From: Archivesica marissinica
Taxonomy: Eukaryota > Mollusca > Bivalvia > Venerida > Vesicomyidae
DNA length: 64,000 nt
Reading direction: 5' to 3'
Assembly: GCA_014843695.1 (NCBI GenBank)
Contig: CM026390.1
Location: forward strand, 18,596,466-18,660,465
Shown: positions 19,101 through 29,396 of the stretch, piece after piece
Numbering within the stretch: the first letter of the stretch is position 1
How the letters are laid out: each line of letters opens with the position of its first letter
Notes under the pieces: model-generated
Database searches by the model: none
Told to the model about the DNA's origin: nothing
What the model saw: only the letters and a program-made list of their open reading frames with translations
Made by a program: the position numbers and the translations under genes

Positions 19101-22100
19101 ATGAAAAATGTGACCGAGAGCAATTGGTTATATGTGGAATTTCTGTACTTGATGTACGAGAATGATGTATCTTGATTGTCTTTAATGAAACAGCATATTT
19201 ATTATGTGAACAAGCTTCGAGGACCCTGCTTTACTGGCTTGTTCTGTGTCTTCTATAGTCCTTCGACAGTCCGTGCGTGCAGTCCAAGAGGCCCTGAGGA
19301 CCCTGCTTTACTGGCTTGTTCTGTGTCCTCCATAGTCCTTCGACAGTCCATCCGTGCAGTCCAAGACGCTCCGAGGACCCTACGTTCCTGGCTTGATCTG
19401 TGTCCTCCATAGTCCTTCGACAGTCCATCCGTGCAGTCCAAGACGCCCTGAGGACCCTACTTTCCTGGCTTGTTCTGTGTCTTCCATAGTCCATCGACAG
19501 TCCATCCGTGCAGTCCAAGACGCCCTGAGGACCCTACTTTCCTGGCTTGTTCTGTGTCTTCCATAGTCCTTCGACAGTCCATCCGTGCAGTCCAAGACGC
19601 CCTGAGGACCCTACTTTCCTGGCTTGTTCTGTGTCTTCCATAGTCCTTCGACAGTCCATCCGTGCAGTCCAAGACGCCCTGAGGACCCTACTTTCCTGGC
19701 TTGTTCTGTGTCTTCCATAGTCCTTCGACAGTCCATCCGTGCAGTCCAAGACGCCCTGAGGACCCTACTTTCCTGGCTTGTTCTGTGTCTTCCATAGTCC
19801 TTCGACAGTCCATCCGAGCAGTCCAAGACGCTCCGTGGACCCTACTTTCCTGGCTTGATATGTGTCCTCCATAGTACTTCGACAGTCCATCCGTGAAGTC
19901 CAAGACGCCCTGAGGATCCTACTTTCCTGGCTTGATATGTGTCCTCCATAGTCCTTCTCCATGTAGCCGGTAGCGACGATAAATAAACGTAAAACATACA
20001 CTGTTTCATCTTCTGACATGTCTAAGTGATATTCTACATACCACTCCTAAGCACGTGTATTCTGCATTGCCATATATATTTAGACAATCACCTCAATAGT
20101 TTAACCATAATAAGTTGAAACACATTTTTAGTTCGATTGCGAAACAATTCTTACAATATTAGTTGTATCGCTCTCAAATACTCGTTCCTGATGGACGTCA
20201 ATGGATAAAATGTATAATTATATGTCCTAAGCACACCACATCTATGTTAGTCGAGGGGCAGCTGGATAAAATGTATACTTATATGTCCTAAGCACACCAC
20301 ATCTATGTTAGTCGAGGGGCAGCTGGATAAATGTATAATTATATGTACTAAGACCCACATCTATGTTGTCGAGGGCAGCTGGATAAAATGTATAAGTATT
20401 TGTACTAAGCACACCACATCTATGTTAGTCGAGGGGCAGCTGGATAAAATGTATAATTATATGTACTAAGCACCCACATCTATGTTAGTCGAAGGGCAGC
20501 TGGATAAAATGTATAATTATATGTACTAAGCACACCACATCTATGTTAGTCGAGGGGCAGCTGGATAAAATGTATATATATATGTACTAAGCACACCACA
20601 TCTATGTTAGTCGAAGGGCAGCTGGATAAAATGTATAAGTATTTGTACTAAGCACACCACATCTATGTTAGTCGAGGGGCAGCTGGATAAAATGTATATA
20701 TATATGTACTAAGTACAACACATCTATGTTAGTCGAAAGGCAGCTGGATAAAATGTATAAGTATATAAATTTCCTAAGAACAACACATCTATGTTAGTCG
20801 AAAGGCAGCTGGATAAAATGTATAAGTATATTTCCTAAGCACACCACATCTATGTTAGTCGAGGGGCAGCTGGATAAAATGTATAAGTATATGTACTAAG
20901 CACACCACATCTATGTTAGTCGAGGGGCAGCTGGATAAAATGTATAAGTATATGTACTAAGCACACCACATCTATGTTAGTCGAGGGGCAGCTGGATAAA
21001 ATGTATAAGTATATGTACTAAGCACACCACATCTATGTTAGTCGAGGGGCAGCTGGATAAAATGTATAAGTATATGTACTAAGCACACCACATCTATGTT
21101 AGTCGAGGGGCAGCTGGATAAAATGTATAAGTATATGTACTAAGCACACCACATCTATGTTAGTCGAGGGGCAGCTGGATAAAATGTATAAGTATTTGTA
21201 CTAAGCACAACACATCTATGTTAGTCGAGGGGCAGCTGGATAAAATGTATAAGTATTTGTACTAAGCACAACACATCTATGTTAGTCGAGGGGCAGCTGG
21301 ATAAAATGTATAAGTATTTGTACTAAGCACACCACATCTATGTTAGTCGAAGGGCATCTGGATAAAATGCACTGGTATATTTCCTGGTGTGGCATCCGTG
21401 GTCCAGTGGTAGAGCGTCGGATTTGGAATCGGTCGGTCCCAGTTCGATACTCGGTCAGGCCATGTATGTAGTGTCATTGAGCAAGGCACCACACACACAT
21501 ATTACTTAGTACTGGTTAACCACTTAGGTCAGTTAAGCTTGCCCAGGAAAATATGTCTAAGTCCCCGCAAGGGGTTTGACATTAATGAATATACATATAT
21601 AAGCACACCATTATTATTATTGTTTACGTTTATTTATCGTCGCTACCGGTTGCCCATATGAGCGACGCCTCCTGAAGATATTAGTCATTTTAGATTTTGG
21701 AGGATAGTGCAATGATACAGACAGAGACCCATTCCAGAGTCTCCTCTGGTTCTTTTACGTGCACGGTGTAAAGCACCGACACGAGACCTCGGTTTAACGT
21801 CCCATCTGAAAGACTGTTAAGTTTATTATGGTCAGACGGGGGATCGAACCTGCGATCCCTGGATCACCAGTCCAACGTGTTACCACTGGGCTATACCACA
21901 TCTATGCGCTAGTCGAGCGGCAGCCGTTGGTGGTGTTCTTGTGAGTGTTTGTATTTCACGATCATTGGTTGTACGTCACTACACCAGTTCAGTCTCAGAA
22001 CAATGTTTACCCAATGTACAGCATGCACTCCAATATCAGTAAGTTCTGATTTACATTACCAGCTTTCAAGTCTCGTGGGAATTACGAACTACCGCTAAAT

Positions 22101-24732
22101 AGGCAACGTAATTTTTTTGAAAAATCTAAAAGCATTGCTTTCTGAATGTTCTAGCTTAAGGTTCACGGTTCTAATTAGAAGAATTATCTGACGTACTTTC
22201 CCAGTTGATTTCGAATAAGAACTTGATGAAGCTAGCATATATCTTAAGCTTGTTGTATTGTCAATTCGCATTTTGGCGAGACACACTTGCAGGTCTGTAT
22301 GTGGGTTGTAACAAATATGTTCTCATTTTTTAAGGTTTATTGCTGTCCATAAATAATAATCATATATAATTAAATTAACACTTTTAAATAATATGACATA
22401 AATCCAATATCAGCACTAATTATTGTTCATCCTCATAATTAGATGCATTTTCTTATTATTATCAGATTCTATATGCCACATGACCACGATAAAATTGTTG
22501 TATATATTTACATCATATATATTTGTATATATGTATTTGACGATGTACCATGTACAAGTCTTAATAACATTTCTGTTCTGTTCTGTTCTGTTCTATAATA
22601 ATGTTTTTACTTAGGTGACCGCAAATGGCAAGTCTATCATGCTCGACTCCGTACTAATTGTAGCTCATTAAACCAGCATTTGTTCACAAAAACATTTCTC
22701 CATCACCACTCTGTCAATGTGGTCTTCCTGAGAGTAATCATCATTTCTTCTTTGAATGTATCTACTACAATGACATCAGAGTTCGTCTCTTAGCAACTAC
22801 TTCTAAATAGTGTACCATAACACTATACACTCTATTACACGGAGACCGGAACCTTAGCGATGATCTCAACGCACACATATTTGAAGCAGTCAAAAACTAC
22901 ATACGGGAAAGCAGACGATTTTCATGAGCATCTTTGTTCATTAAATGTAGCAGGTTTGCTTCTCCCATTGAACTATCCGAATGAATACATCATGTTCCTC
23001 CATCTTTTATCCTTATGCCTATCTGTTGAGTCAATCTTAATTTCAACTTACTAATTTAATTACTATGTGTATTTCTATCACCTTAATAATCTCATTATAT
23101 TATTGAGATTATAGTTTACAGTTCATGGTTAATATAATTTTATACTTATCTTTTTCAAATTGCAATTAATAGTTCAGATACGATTCAAACGCTGTCATAC
23201 CGTAATTACAATATGCATTTAATTATAGGAGAAGACCTCTATAAGCTATAGCTTTCGGTTCTAATCCTTTGTCATACATGTATGTAAATATTTGTGTAAA
23301 TTGTACATTTGTGTATGTTGTAAATAAACTATGTTTAAACTAAAAAAAAAAATGTTCTGGAATGTCAACAAACAGTGGATGCTTAACCGTAATGGCACAG
23401 GAAGTGTGGTAACCTAACCCTGTCCCCATTACTTGTTGATATGTTACTGATATATTCTCGAACAGTTATGGTCACTTAAAATAGAGTTGTTTTCAAATTC
23501 ACTGTGTCAATATATCGCAATCAATTTTCAAAAGTCAAAGAACTATTTACGTTTTCTTTCGTTCTAATTCCTTTTTCTGTCTACTGCTACTAAATTATAT
23601 TGTGGAAGTCATGATAGTGCAGTGGATGCGCGTTCGCTTCAAGTGCGAAAGATCCGGAGTTCGAACCCCGCTAGAGTCGTTACGATTCTGCCCTTAGACG
23701 TGGAATTTAAATGCCTTACCTAAGGGCACACTCGTAACGGCTCCAGCGGGGCTCGACCTCCGGACCTTTCGCATCTGAAGCTTTTCCCCTGTCAGAATCT
23801 TAAAAAAAACAGTATTTTAAATATTTTTAGTGTCATGATTAGCAACTTTTAAATAGTTTTTAGAAAGTAAAACATGTTTAACGTTATTGTAATATGCTAT
23901 TGTCTCTTATAATACTCATTTCGTATTTTTTCTATCTAAATCGAATTATGAATTTTGTATTGTTAAACATTTCAAGCACATTATTTTACCGCCAACGTTA
24001 CAGCAAACGAGTTTCGAAGGAGAAGACCGTTATAAGCTAATCTAGCTTTCGGATCTAATCCTTTTTCAAAACATAAACTATTATATTGTAATGTAATTGC
24101 TATATGGATATATGTTACATTGTTTGAAATAAAATATGTTTAAACTAATACTCATTTGTAGAATGGCTATGTGCAATGTATGTGTTATAATATAAATTGA
24201 AATGTGTGTACTGTACATAGATGATACAGAAACATAAAGATATAATATATATATCAAGGAAAGAAAGGTACATTCGTACACTGTAGTAAACCCCCCCCCC
24301 CAATAATCAAATAAACAAACTATACGCAAAAAGTCGACACAATACTTTTAATCACTATACTAGATTTCACTAGTGCATATTTAACATTTTATTGATTTTC
24401 AACGGAAAAGTTGCGAACTATATATCAACTGTGTCATTAGCAAGCTGTCATGCCCTGGCCAATCTGAATCCTTCCAGGTGTTATTACACGTGTGTTGATA
24501 TAAGAAACTATGTAATGGCTGTATTACACTGAATACAAGCGAGCCTTTTTGGCGAGCTTATTAACAAACTCCCAGAACGAGTTTCATAAAATATGGTATG
24601 AAATCGCCACGAGTGTAAGATCCTTTTTATCACATTACCATAGTAACAACTACCATAAATTGGGGAAAAAACGGTTTCTGTTTGCCAGTATACTTTTGAG
24701 ACAGGATATATGAGTATATAGTGCACTGAAGC

Positions 24733-24779
<47 letters not shown>

Positions 24780-24825
24780 GGAGAGAAAAGAGAGAGAGAT
24801 AGAGGGAGAGAGATAGGAGGGAGAG

Positions 24826-24875
<50 letters not shown>

Positions 24876-27800
24876 GGGATATAGAGAGGGAGAGAGAGAG
24901 AGAGGGAGAGAGTAGAGAGAGAGAGGGAGATAGAGAGGGAGAGAGAGAAGAGAGAGAGGGGGGAGATAGTACGGAGGGAGGTAGAGGGAGAGAAAGAGAG
25001 AGGGTGAGGGAGGGAGGGAGGGGTAGGGAGGGAAGGAGGTCAGCGAAGGAGGGATTTAGTGTTACTGAACGAAATTGTCACAATTATCACAGTATTTTCT
25101 ATTTTCAGGAACGGTTCTGTGCAAGTTCATACATGCCTTCCCCATCTTTGTCATCACCAGTTCCTGCTACACCTTGGTGTTTATATCGTACGAACGCCGC
25201 CGCGCCATCGTGGAATCCCACAAGCCTCAAATGAAGTTGACTCAAGTTGCAAAGCTGTTTCCGGTTATCTGGTTCATCAGCCTCTTTGTCGCATTTCCAA
25301 CAATTTTCGAGTATTCTGTTCACGTTGTACAAGTATCGAACCATCTGGAAAACAACACAATATCAAACGACAATGTGTGTGGCAACTCGAATAGTCCGAC
25401 CGAATTGACCATCTTTAACTCGTTTCTTGTTCTGATATTTACATTCATCATTCCCTTGGTGTGTATGTGTAATAATTACAGTAAATTAATACTGTTTATC
25501 AACAAGAGATGTTCAGTTGTGGCTGTTATGCCTGGACAGACAGAACACCCAGAAAGCCACACAGGAATCGAGAACACACATTTATATAAGAACAGAATAA
25601 AAATTGTGAAGATGCTAGTTATAATGACCGTGACATTCGTCGTCTGCTGGTTGCCGTTCTTCTTGCTGTACATGTACACGGTATGTACTATGTACACTAG
25701 TAGTAGGCCTAATTCATGGTCAACGTTTAATGACGTCATAATTCCAATATTCAAGGGAAGTAAGTCAGTAAGTCAGTATCGCAGCGGTTATCAAAATGTT
25801 AAACAATACTCACAAAGTACTCGAAATCTAAATTAGGAGATTGTATGTAATTATATATAAACATATGTTTAATAATCTTCAAGAAATATGCAACATTGGT
25901 ATTTGCATTTTTATATTACTGTGCACCATTAAAGCGACAGTACATCGGTGAAAACGCAAATGTCTGCATAATGTAATTTGCTATTATATGGTATAATTGT
26001 TTTCCAACTATTTGCCTCACAATCTGAGTATTTCAACAAATAAACAAACGTCGTATACGCGGTTTGTTGACATAATAAAATCATGTAAATATGGTCGACA
26101 TTCATGCGTAATACAAAGCGTTTATCCTGAATAACACGAGTTATGCTACATATTTACCATGATATCTCACATGAGTGCCTATGCATATTTATTTGTAGAC
26201 TAATCTTAATTAATTTATCTCTAAACGAAAGTATCACGTGTTTAATATTGACTTCTATGACAACAAATGTCAATTCAGGAGCCTGGAACACCGTTATATG
26301 AACTCCTACCTTCAAGTTGAAAGTTTGTATACCACAAACACACTTTTAAATTGATTCAATGTTCGATAATATTCAGAAGAATTTGTAATAGCAATGCATT
26401 TATACGTGAAAAAAATGCATTTTAATTTGCTTTTTGTGATGTAATGTCGCTTTAAGCTATGTACATTGATATGCAAATTATATGTATGTGCCTACTTGTA
26501 TAATTAGCTATTTTAAAATGAGCACATGCGCACACTGTCACATCAATAAGCATCGACATGTGGGCAGATTTAGATATGTAAATAAAGCACAGACATATTC
26601 AATATACGTATGCTTGCTTATGGAGTATATAGAAAATGTATGAGCACAGGTATGCTTACAATACTTTCACTTTTCCTACAGTTACATATGTATATTGACA
26701 CCAAATTGCATTTACTTCGATGCACGTATGGTAGTTTTTATTTCATCAAATACAAGCAAACATAATAACATATGAAGTAAGTCAAAAATGACCCATGATC
26801 AAATATGGTATAATAGTACAGTGTATTTCGGCGGTGGTCTTAATAGTTGAACAAGTACAACTTAATAATACTACTACTATGTGTACGCTGGAACTTTTAA
26901 ACCTGAAAAATATATTACATATTCCAAGAATACGTAAATAGAGAAATAGTTACGTATAACTAAGAATGTGAATACCGAACAAGGACAAATATACACCAGT
27001 AAATTTTTTGATACTCTTGAAACAGCTAGTTTGTTAATACTATCCTATTTTATACCCTATGATACAGTCGTAGTACGTTGATCACACGCACAGTCCATGT
27101 CATCCACAAATATATAATACGCAACTATGGAGTTCCATAAATATGTATGTACACATAATTGATACATTTGATTCATACGATATAAACTGTAGCCTTTTAT
27201 ATGACTTATGTCATGTGACAGGAGAATGTTACAATGAAAACTATAAAATAAATATGTGTATTATAAAGTATCATCAAAAGCGACACTTCTCTTTAACTCA
27301 AAACCTTTAAATACCAAAATTGCTAAATTCCTTAAAGTATTTCTGTTTTTTGATTTTAACATGTGCCTTGAATGTATATGCATCGTCTGAGAGTTTCCAA
27401 CTAATGATATGCAGCTGACATGCGCACTCGAAGCTACGGCTTGCGCATTAGCAGTGTAAGGCAGAGTTCGTCGCGAGAAAAGGCGTGTCTTACATTTTGC
27501 GCTGTTCCTGTGTTCCTATGACATGCACACTCGAAGTTACGGGCTTGCGCATTAGCATTGTTAGGCAGCATTCGTCGCGAGAAAAGGCGTGTCTTACAGC
27601 TTGCGTTGTTCCTGTGTTCCTATGACATGCACACTCGAAGTTACGGGCTTGCGCATTAGCATTGTTAGACAGCGTTCGTCGTGAGAAAAGGCGTGTCTTA
27701 CAGCTTGCGCTGTTCCTATGTTCCTATGACATGCGCACTCTGAGAGTTCCCAACTAATGATGAGCAGCTGACATGCGCACTCGAAGTTACGGGCTTGCGC

Positions 27801-29381
27801 ATTAACATTGTTAGGCAGCGTTCGTCGCGAGAAAAGGCGTGTCTTACAGCTTGCGCTGTTCCTATGTTCCTATGACATGCGCACTCTGAGAGTTCCCAAC
27901 TAATGATATGCAGCTGACATGCGCACTCGAAGTTACGGGCTTGCGCATTAGCATTGTTAGGCAGCGTTGGTCGCGAGAAAAGGCGTGTCTTACATCTTGC
28001 GCTGTTCCTATGACATGCGCACTCTGAGAGTTCCCAACTAATGATATGCAGCTGACATGCGCACTCGAAGTTACGGACTTGAGCATTAGCATTGTTAGGC
28101 AGCGTTGGTCGCGAGAAAAGGCGTGTCTTACAGCTTGCGTTGTTCCTGTGTTCCTATGACATGCACACTCGAAGTTACGGGCTTGCGCATTAGCATTGTT
28201 AGGCAGTGTTGGTCGCGAGAAAAGGCGTGTCTTACAGCTTGCGTTGTTCCTGTGTTCCTATGACATGCACACTCGAAGTTACGGGCTTGCGCATTAGCAT
28301 TGTTAGGCAGCGTTCGTCGCGAGAAAAGGCGTGTCTTACAGCTTGCGCTGTTCCTATGACATGCGCACTCGAAGTTACGGGCTTGCGCATTAGCATTGTT
28401 AGGCAGCGTTCGTCGCGAGAAAAGGCGTGTCTTACAGCTTGCGCTGTTCCTATGTTCCTATGACATGCGCACTCTGAGAGTTCCCAACTAATGATATGCA
28501 GCTGACATGCGCACTCGAAGTTACGGGCTTGCGCATTAGCATTGTTAGGCAGCGTTGGTCGCGAGAAAAGGCGTGTCTTACATCTTGCGCTGTTCCTATG
28601 ACATGCGCACTCGAAGTTACGGGCTTGCGCATTAGCATTGTTGGGCAGCGTTCGTCGCGAGAAAAGGCGTGTCTTACAGCTTGCGCTGTTCTAATGATGA
28701 TCTATTTACCTGATTCTGCACACGGCAATTTGCAGATATGGACTAAAACCATTTTTAAAAGTGTGCTATGTTTTCTTTGTTTCATTGAAAATAATAATTA
28801 ATGTATTTATAAATAATGAATGCTGCATTACACATTGACAATGAATGAACGCAGAAAAATTGCATACTATAATCTTTAATAGCGGATGTCGTGATAGCGC
28901 TGTGGTAGCGCGATTCCTTCAGGTACGAAAGGCCAGGTGATCGTGCCCAGCTGTAGCCGTTACGATTGTACCTTTAGACAAGGCATTTAATTTCCACATT
29001 GCCTCTTGTCTCTCCCTCATGGCGATGGATTGAGGTCTCGAGAGCGATTAAGCTAAAGTTATAAATACTTGCTTCGCAATCGAGCTACAATAACTGTGTA
29101 TAAACTAAGCTAATCTAAATTTTACTTTTCCTTTTCAGAAACTTTCCGGAAATGACGCAAGCCTTCATTCCAGTAGTTATTCCATTCTCATCCTGAACGT
29201 GCTTATGTCCTTCAGCACGGTGTATAACGTATTCCTCTATGTTATATTTAACGGCATATTTCGCCAGGCCTTTAAGAACATGATACACTGCTCGTGGCCA
29301 CAGATGAGTAGCACCACAAGCGCACACATTACAAGAAGCTTACGAAACGAAACTAGAACTGAGCAACTGCCCAAGTTCTAG
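12970..29381 (+). CDS. Class A (rhodopsin-family) G-protein-coupled receptor, neuropeptide-receptor-like
   Basis: A seven-helix plasma-membrane receptor of 345 residues, coded by 12970-13192, 25109-25680 and 29139-29381 (1038 nt with stop). Landmarks: N23 (1.50); LAVSD with D51 (2.50); C79 (3.25), 25 residues before R104 (3.50); ERR 103-105 instead of DRY; W129 (4.50); C165 in loop 2, the likely disulphide partner of C79; sequon N156-N-T; P190 (5.50); Y198 (5.58); CWLP 254-257; N295-V-F-L-Y299 instead of NPxxY; helix 8 FRQAFKNM with C316. The ATG has a good context (AAAATGG) and leaves only about six residues before helix 1. Helix 2-3 wording (FMP..., LCK) suggests a peptide receptor of the QRFP/FMRFamide kind; the ligand is unknown. 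Introns are 11.9 and 3.5 kb, full of repeats. Confidence 0.9.
13212..13504 (-). mobile_element. SINE S1, just inside GPCR intron 1
   Basis: Complete copy whose 3' tail lies 19 bp after the exon 1 donor. Flanks share only a weak AT-rich match, so the target duplication is unclear. Confidence 0.9.
13840..14070 (+). repeat. Dispersed repeat DR1
   Basis: CTTGTATTCAGTGTAATATT...GCCATTACATATT...GGAAAGGATTCGGATTGG-like sequence, then AATAAAATGTTAAATATGCA. The 90-residue ORF across it (13719-13991) is not a gene because other copies do not keep the frame. Confidence 0.65.
14085..14277 (-). mobile_element. SINE S2
   Basis: Near complete; the last bases of the 3' tail are missing. Head block GCGCTACCACTGCGCTATCA is present. 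Confidence 0.86.
14301..14785 (-). mobile_element. SINE S2 split by S1
   Basis: The S2 tail (14301-14370) and body/head (about 14641-14785) are separated by an S1 SINE inserted at CATTCCT, which is repeated on both sides. Confidence 0.82.
14371..14640 (+). mobile_element. SINE S1 nested in S2
   Basis: Near-complete copy with a short deletion after the B-box region (ACCATAATATGGGACATTAA). Flanking repeat CATTCCT. Confidence 0.88.
14815..15335 (-). repeat. Dispersed repeat DR1, interrupted by S1
   Basis: AGTTTCATAAAATATGATAT and, beyond the S1 insertion, AGTAATAACAACCATAAATT and TACTTTTAATCACTATATCC match 24235-24735, in a rearranged block order. Confidence 0.55.
14888..15096 (-). mobile_element. 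SINE S1 with internal duplication, headless
   Basis: Hairpin tail and middle present. The block GAGGATAGTGCAATGATACA...CCCATTCCA occurs twice in direct tandem. The tRNA-like head is missing. Confidence 0.85.
15362..15868. repeat. 47-bp satellite
   Basis: About eleven units of TTTTTAGAAGACCCGTTAAA, CACATTCATTGTGGCGGG and TTTTTATCG, with GATGAG replacing GACCCG in some. It lies in GPCR intron 1. Confidence 0.93.
15893..15975 (+). repeat. Dispersed repeat DR1, fragment
   Basis: CTTGTATTCGGTCCGTGTAA and CAGCCATTACATATTATATT match 13840-14070. The surrounding 124-residue ORF is a by-product of this and the satellite. Confidence 0.6.
16110..16630. other. GPCR intron 1, unclassified
   Basis: Two nearby copies of a TATATATTTTACTAACAA-type stretch are seen at about 16205-16280. 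Nothing coding. Confidence 0.4.
16635..16825 (+). repeat. Dispersed repeat DR1, 3' part
   Basis: ATTCTGATTGGTCGCGGT, AATAAAATGTTAAATATGCA and TACTACAGCGTACGAAT match 13920-14075. Confidence 0.58.
16957..17254 (+). mobile_element. SINE S1, full-length, TGT anticodon variant
   Basis: Perfect 11-bp duplication TCAAATAATTG (16946-16956, 17255-17265). The head has a small repeat (CCAGTCCAGTGG) and the anticodon-arm sequence is CTGGACTTGTAATCCAG, reading TGT as in tRNA-Thr. This supports a tRNA-Thr-like origin for S1. Confidence 0.92.
17471..17696 (-). mobile_element. SINE S5
   Basis: Complete: 3' end with CCCCTCACGGGG hairpin, core CCTGGGCAGGCTTAGTC, and head CGACGCTCTACCACTGGACC. Confidence 0.87.
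17700..18520. other. GPCR intron 1, unclassified
   Basis: AT-rich sequence. A 73-codon ORF (18092-18313) has no recognisable family or splice context. No function assigned. Confidence 0.4.
18521..18742 (+). mobile_element. SINE S1, internally deleted
   Basis: Head and 3' hairpin present, but the GTGTCGGTGCTTTACA to GGAATGGGTC middle is missing; CCGAGGTATC runs straight into GGTCTGTATCATTGCAC. Confidence 0.84.
18745..19200. other. GPCR intron 1, unclassified
   Basis: Nothing recognised apart from AT-rich runs. Confidence 0.4.
19205..19960. repeat. 77-bp satellite A
   Basis: About ten units of CTTGTTCTGTGTCTTCCATA, GTCCTTCGACAGTCCATCCG and TGCAGTCCAAGACGCCC. 77 is not a multiple of three, so the staggered ~71-aa minus-strand ORFs are repeat artefacts. 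Confidence 0.95.
19963..20001 (+). mobile_element. SINE S1, 3' tail only
   Basis: CCGGTAGCGACGATAAATAA and ACGTAAAACATACA directly follow the last satellite unit. Confidence 0.75.
20128..20203 (-). mobile_element. SINE S2, 3' tail fragment
   Basis: TAGTTCGATTGCGAAACAAT and CTCGTTCCTGATGGA correspond to the S2 3' end. The next satellite starts immediately after it. Confidence 0.7.
20205..21375. repeat. 61-bp satellite
   Basis: About 19 units of GCAGCTGGATAAAATGTATA, AGTATATGTACTAAGCACAC and CACATCTATGTTAGTCGAGG. The central units are nearly identical. Confidence 0.95.
21386..21597 (+). mobile_element. SINE S5
   Basis: Complete head, core and 3' hairpin (GTCCCCGCAAGGGG). It lies next to the last 61-bp satellite unit. 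Confidence 0.87.
21622..21893 (-). mobile_element. SINE S1
   Basis: Complete but for the very 5' end of the head (ends TTACCACTGGGCTATA). It follows an (ATT)n tract. Confidence 0.88.
21894..22420. other. GPCR intron 1, unclassified
   Basis: The first ~30 bp resemble a decayed 61-bp satellite unit (CCACATCTATG...TAGTCGAG). The rest is unrecognised. Confidence 0.4.
22490..22600 (+). mobile_element. LINE-type 3' end with (TTCTG)n tail
   Basis: GTACAAGTCTTAATAACATT followed by repeated TTCTG. Same type as 10950-11036 and 42316-42450. Confidence 0.5.
22614..22927 (+). pseudogene. LINE ORF2 C-terminus relic
   Basis: Frames read GDRKWQVYHARLRTNCSS..., then after a one-base frameshift in an A-run, CQCGLPESNHHFFFECIYY (a C-x-C...H...C knuckle common at LINE C-termini), an internal stop, and NAHIFEAVKNYIRES. 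Non-functional. A 3' UTR follows to about 23352. Confidence 0.8.
22928..23352 (+). mobile_element. LINE 3' UTR with poly(A)
   Basis: GGAGAAGACCTCTATAAGCT and AGCTTTCGGTTCTAATCC lead to TAAACTATGTTTAAACT and an A-run. The last part recurs at 24015-24150. Confidence 0.72.
23602..23698 (+). mobile_element. SINE S2 head fragment
   Basis: Head GTGGAAGTCATGATAGTGCA to CCGTTACGATTCTGCCCTTAG. It joins directly to an inverted S2 fragment. Confidence 0.82.
23699..23783 (-). mobile_element. SINE S2 head fragment, inverted
   Basis: ACGTGGAATTTAAATGCC to TTTCGCATCTGAAGC; together with 23602-23698 it makes an imperfect palindrome. Confidence 0.8.
24015..24150 (+). mobile_element. LINE 3' end, second copy
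   Basis: GGAGAAGACCGTTATAAGCT, AGCTTTCGGATCTAATCC and AATATGTTTAAACTAA match the 3' UTR end of 22928-23352. No coding part remains. Confidence 0.68.
24235..24735 (-). repeat. Dispersed repeat DR1, longest copy
   Basis: Contains all DR1 blocks seen elsewhere: TACTTTTAATCACTATACTA, CATATTTAACATTTTATTG, TGTAATGGCTGTATTACACT and GAGTTTCATAAAATATGGTA. A C-run lies at about 24291. No ORF; class unknown. Confidence 0.62.
24738..25045. repeat. (TA)n and long (GA)n purine tract
   Basis: A (TA)n run to about 24765 is followed by ~280 bp of almost pure GAGAGGGA-type sequence, ending some 60 bp before the exon 2 acceptor. Confidence 0.95.
25109..25680 (+). CDS. GPCR exon 2 (helices 3-6)
   Basis: Acceptor CTATTTTCAG ends at 25108. 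The first two bases complete Gly75, giving the EGTVLCK junction. The exon ends LLYMYT at donor G|GTATGT, phase 0. The frame stays open past the donor to 25836, but TM7 is only found in exon 3. Confidence 0.92.
25840..27385. other. GPCR intron 2, unique AT-rich sequence
   Basis: The longest repeat-poor stretch of the window. Nothing coding, no RNA gene and no obvious repeat seen. Confidence 0.5.
27395..28692. repeat. Composite satellite in GPCR intron 2
   Basis: About twelve units built from GCGCACTCGAAGTTACGGGC, TTGCGCATTAGCATTGTTAG, GCAGCGTTCGTCGCGAGAAA and AGGCGTGTCTTACAGCTTGC, with an optional insert GAGAGTTCCCAACTAATGAT. Two unit lengths alternate. It is clearly richer in G+C than its surroundings. 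Confidence 0.92.
28883..29106 (+). mobile_element. SINE S2 ending just before GPCR exon 3
   Basis: Head GATAGCGCTGTGGTAGCGCG to tail CGCAATCGAGCTACAATAAC. Its 3' end is 32 bp before the exon 3 acceptor, so the branch point may lie in or next to the SINE. Confidence 0.85.
29139..29381 (+). CDS. GPCR exon 3 (helix 7, tail, stop)
   Basis: Acceptor TTCCTTTTCAG ends at 29138, phase 0. It codes 80 residues beginning KLSGNDASLHSSSYSILIL, with helix 7, helix 8 and a ~30-residue tail rich in Ser, Thr and Arg, then TAG at 29379-29381. Confidence 0.9.
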   Translation, partial: KLSGNDASLHSSSYSILILNVLMSFSTVYNVFLYVIFNGIFRQAFKNMIHCSWPQMSSTTSAHITRSLRNETRTEQLPKF

Positions 29382-29396
29382 GGACAATGAAAACAA

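Noticed and set aside
19231..20019. Series of ~71-aa minus-strand ORFs 77 bp apart
   Set aside because: Satellite artefacts with no independent coding evidence.
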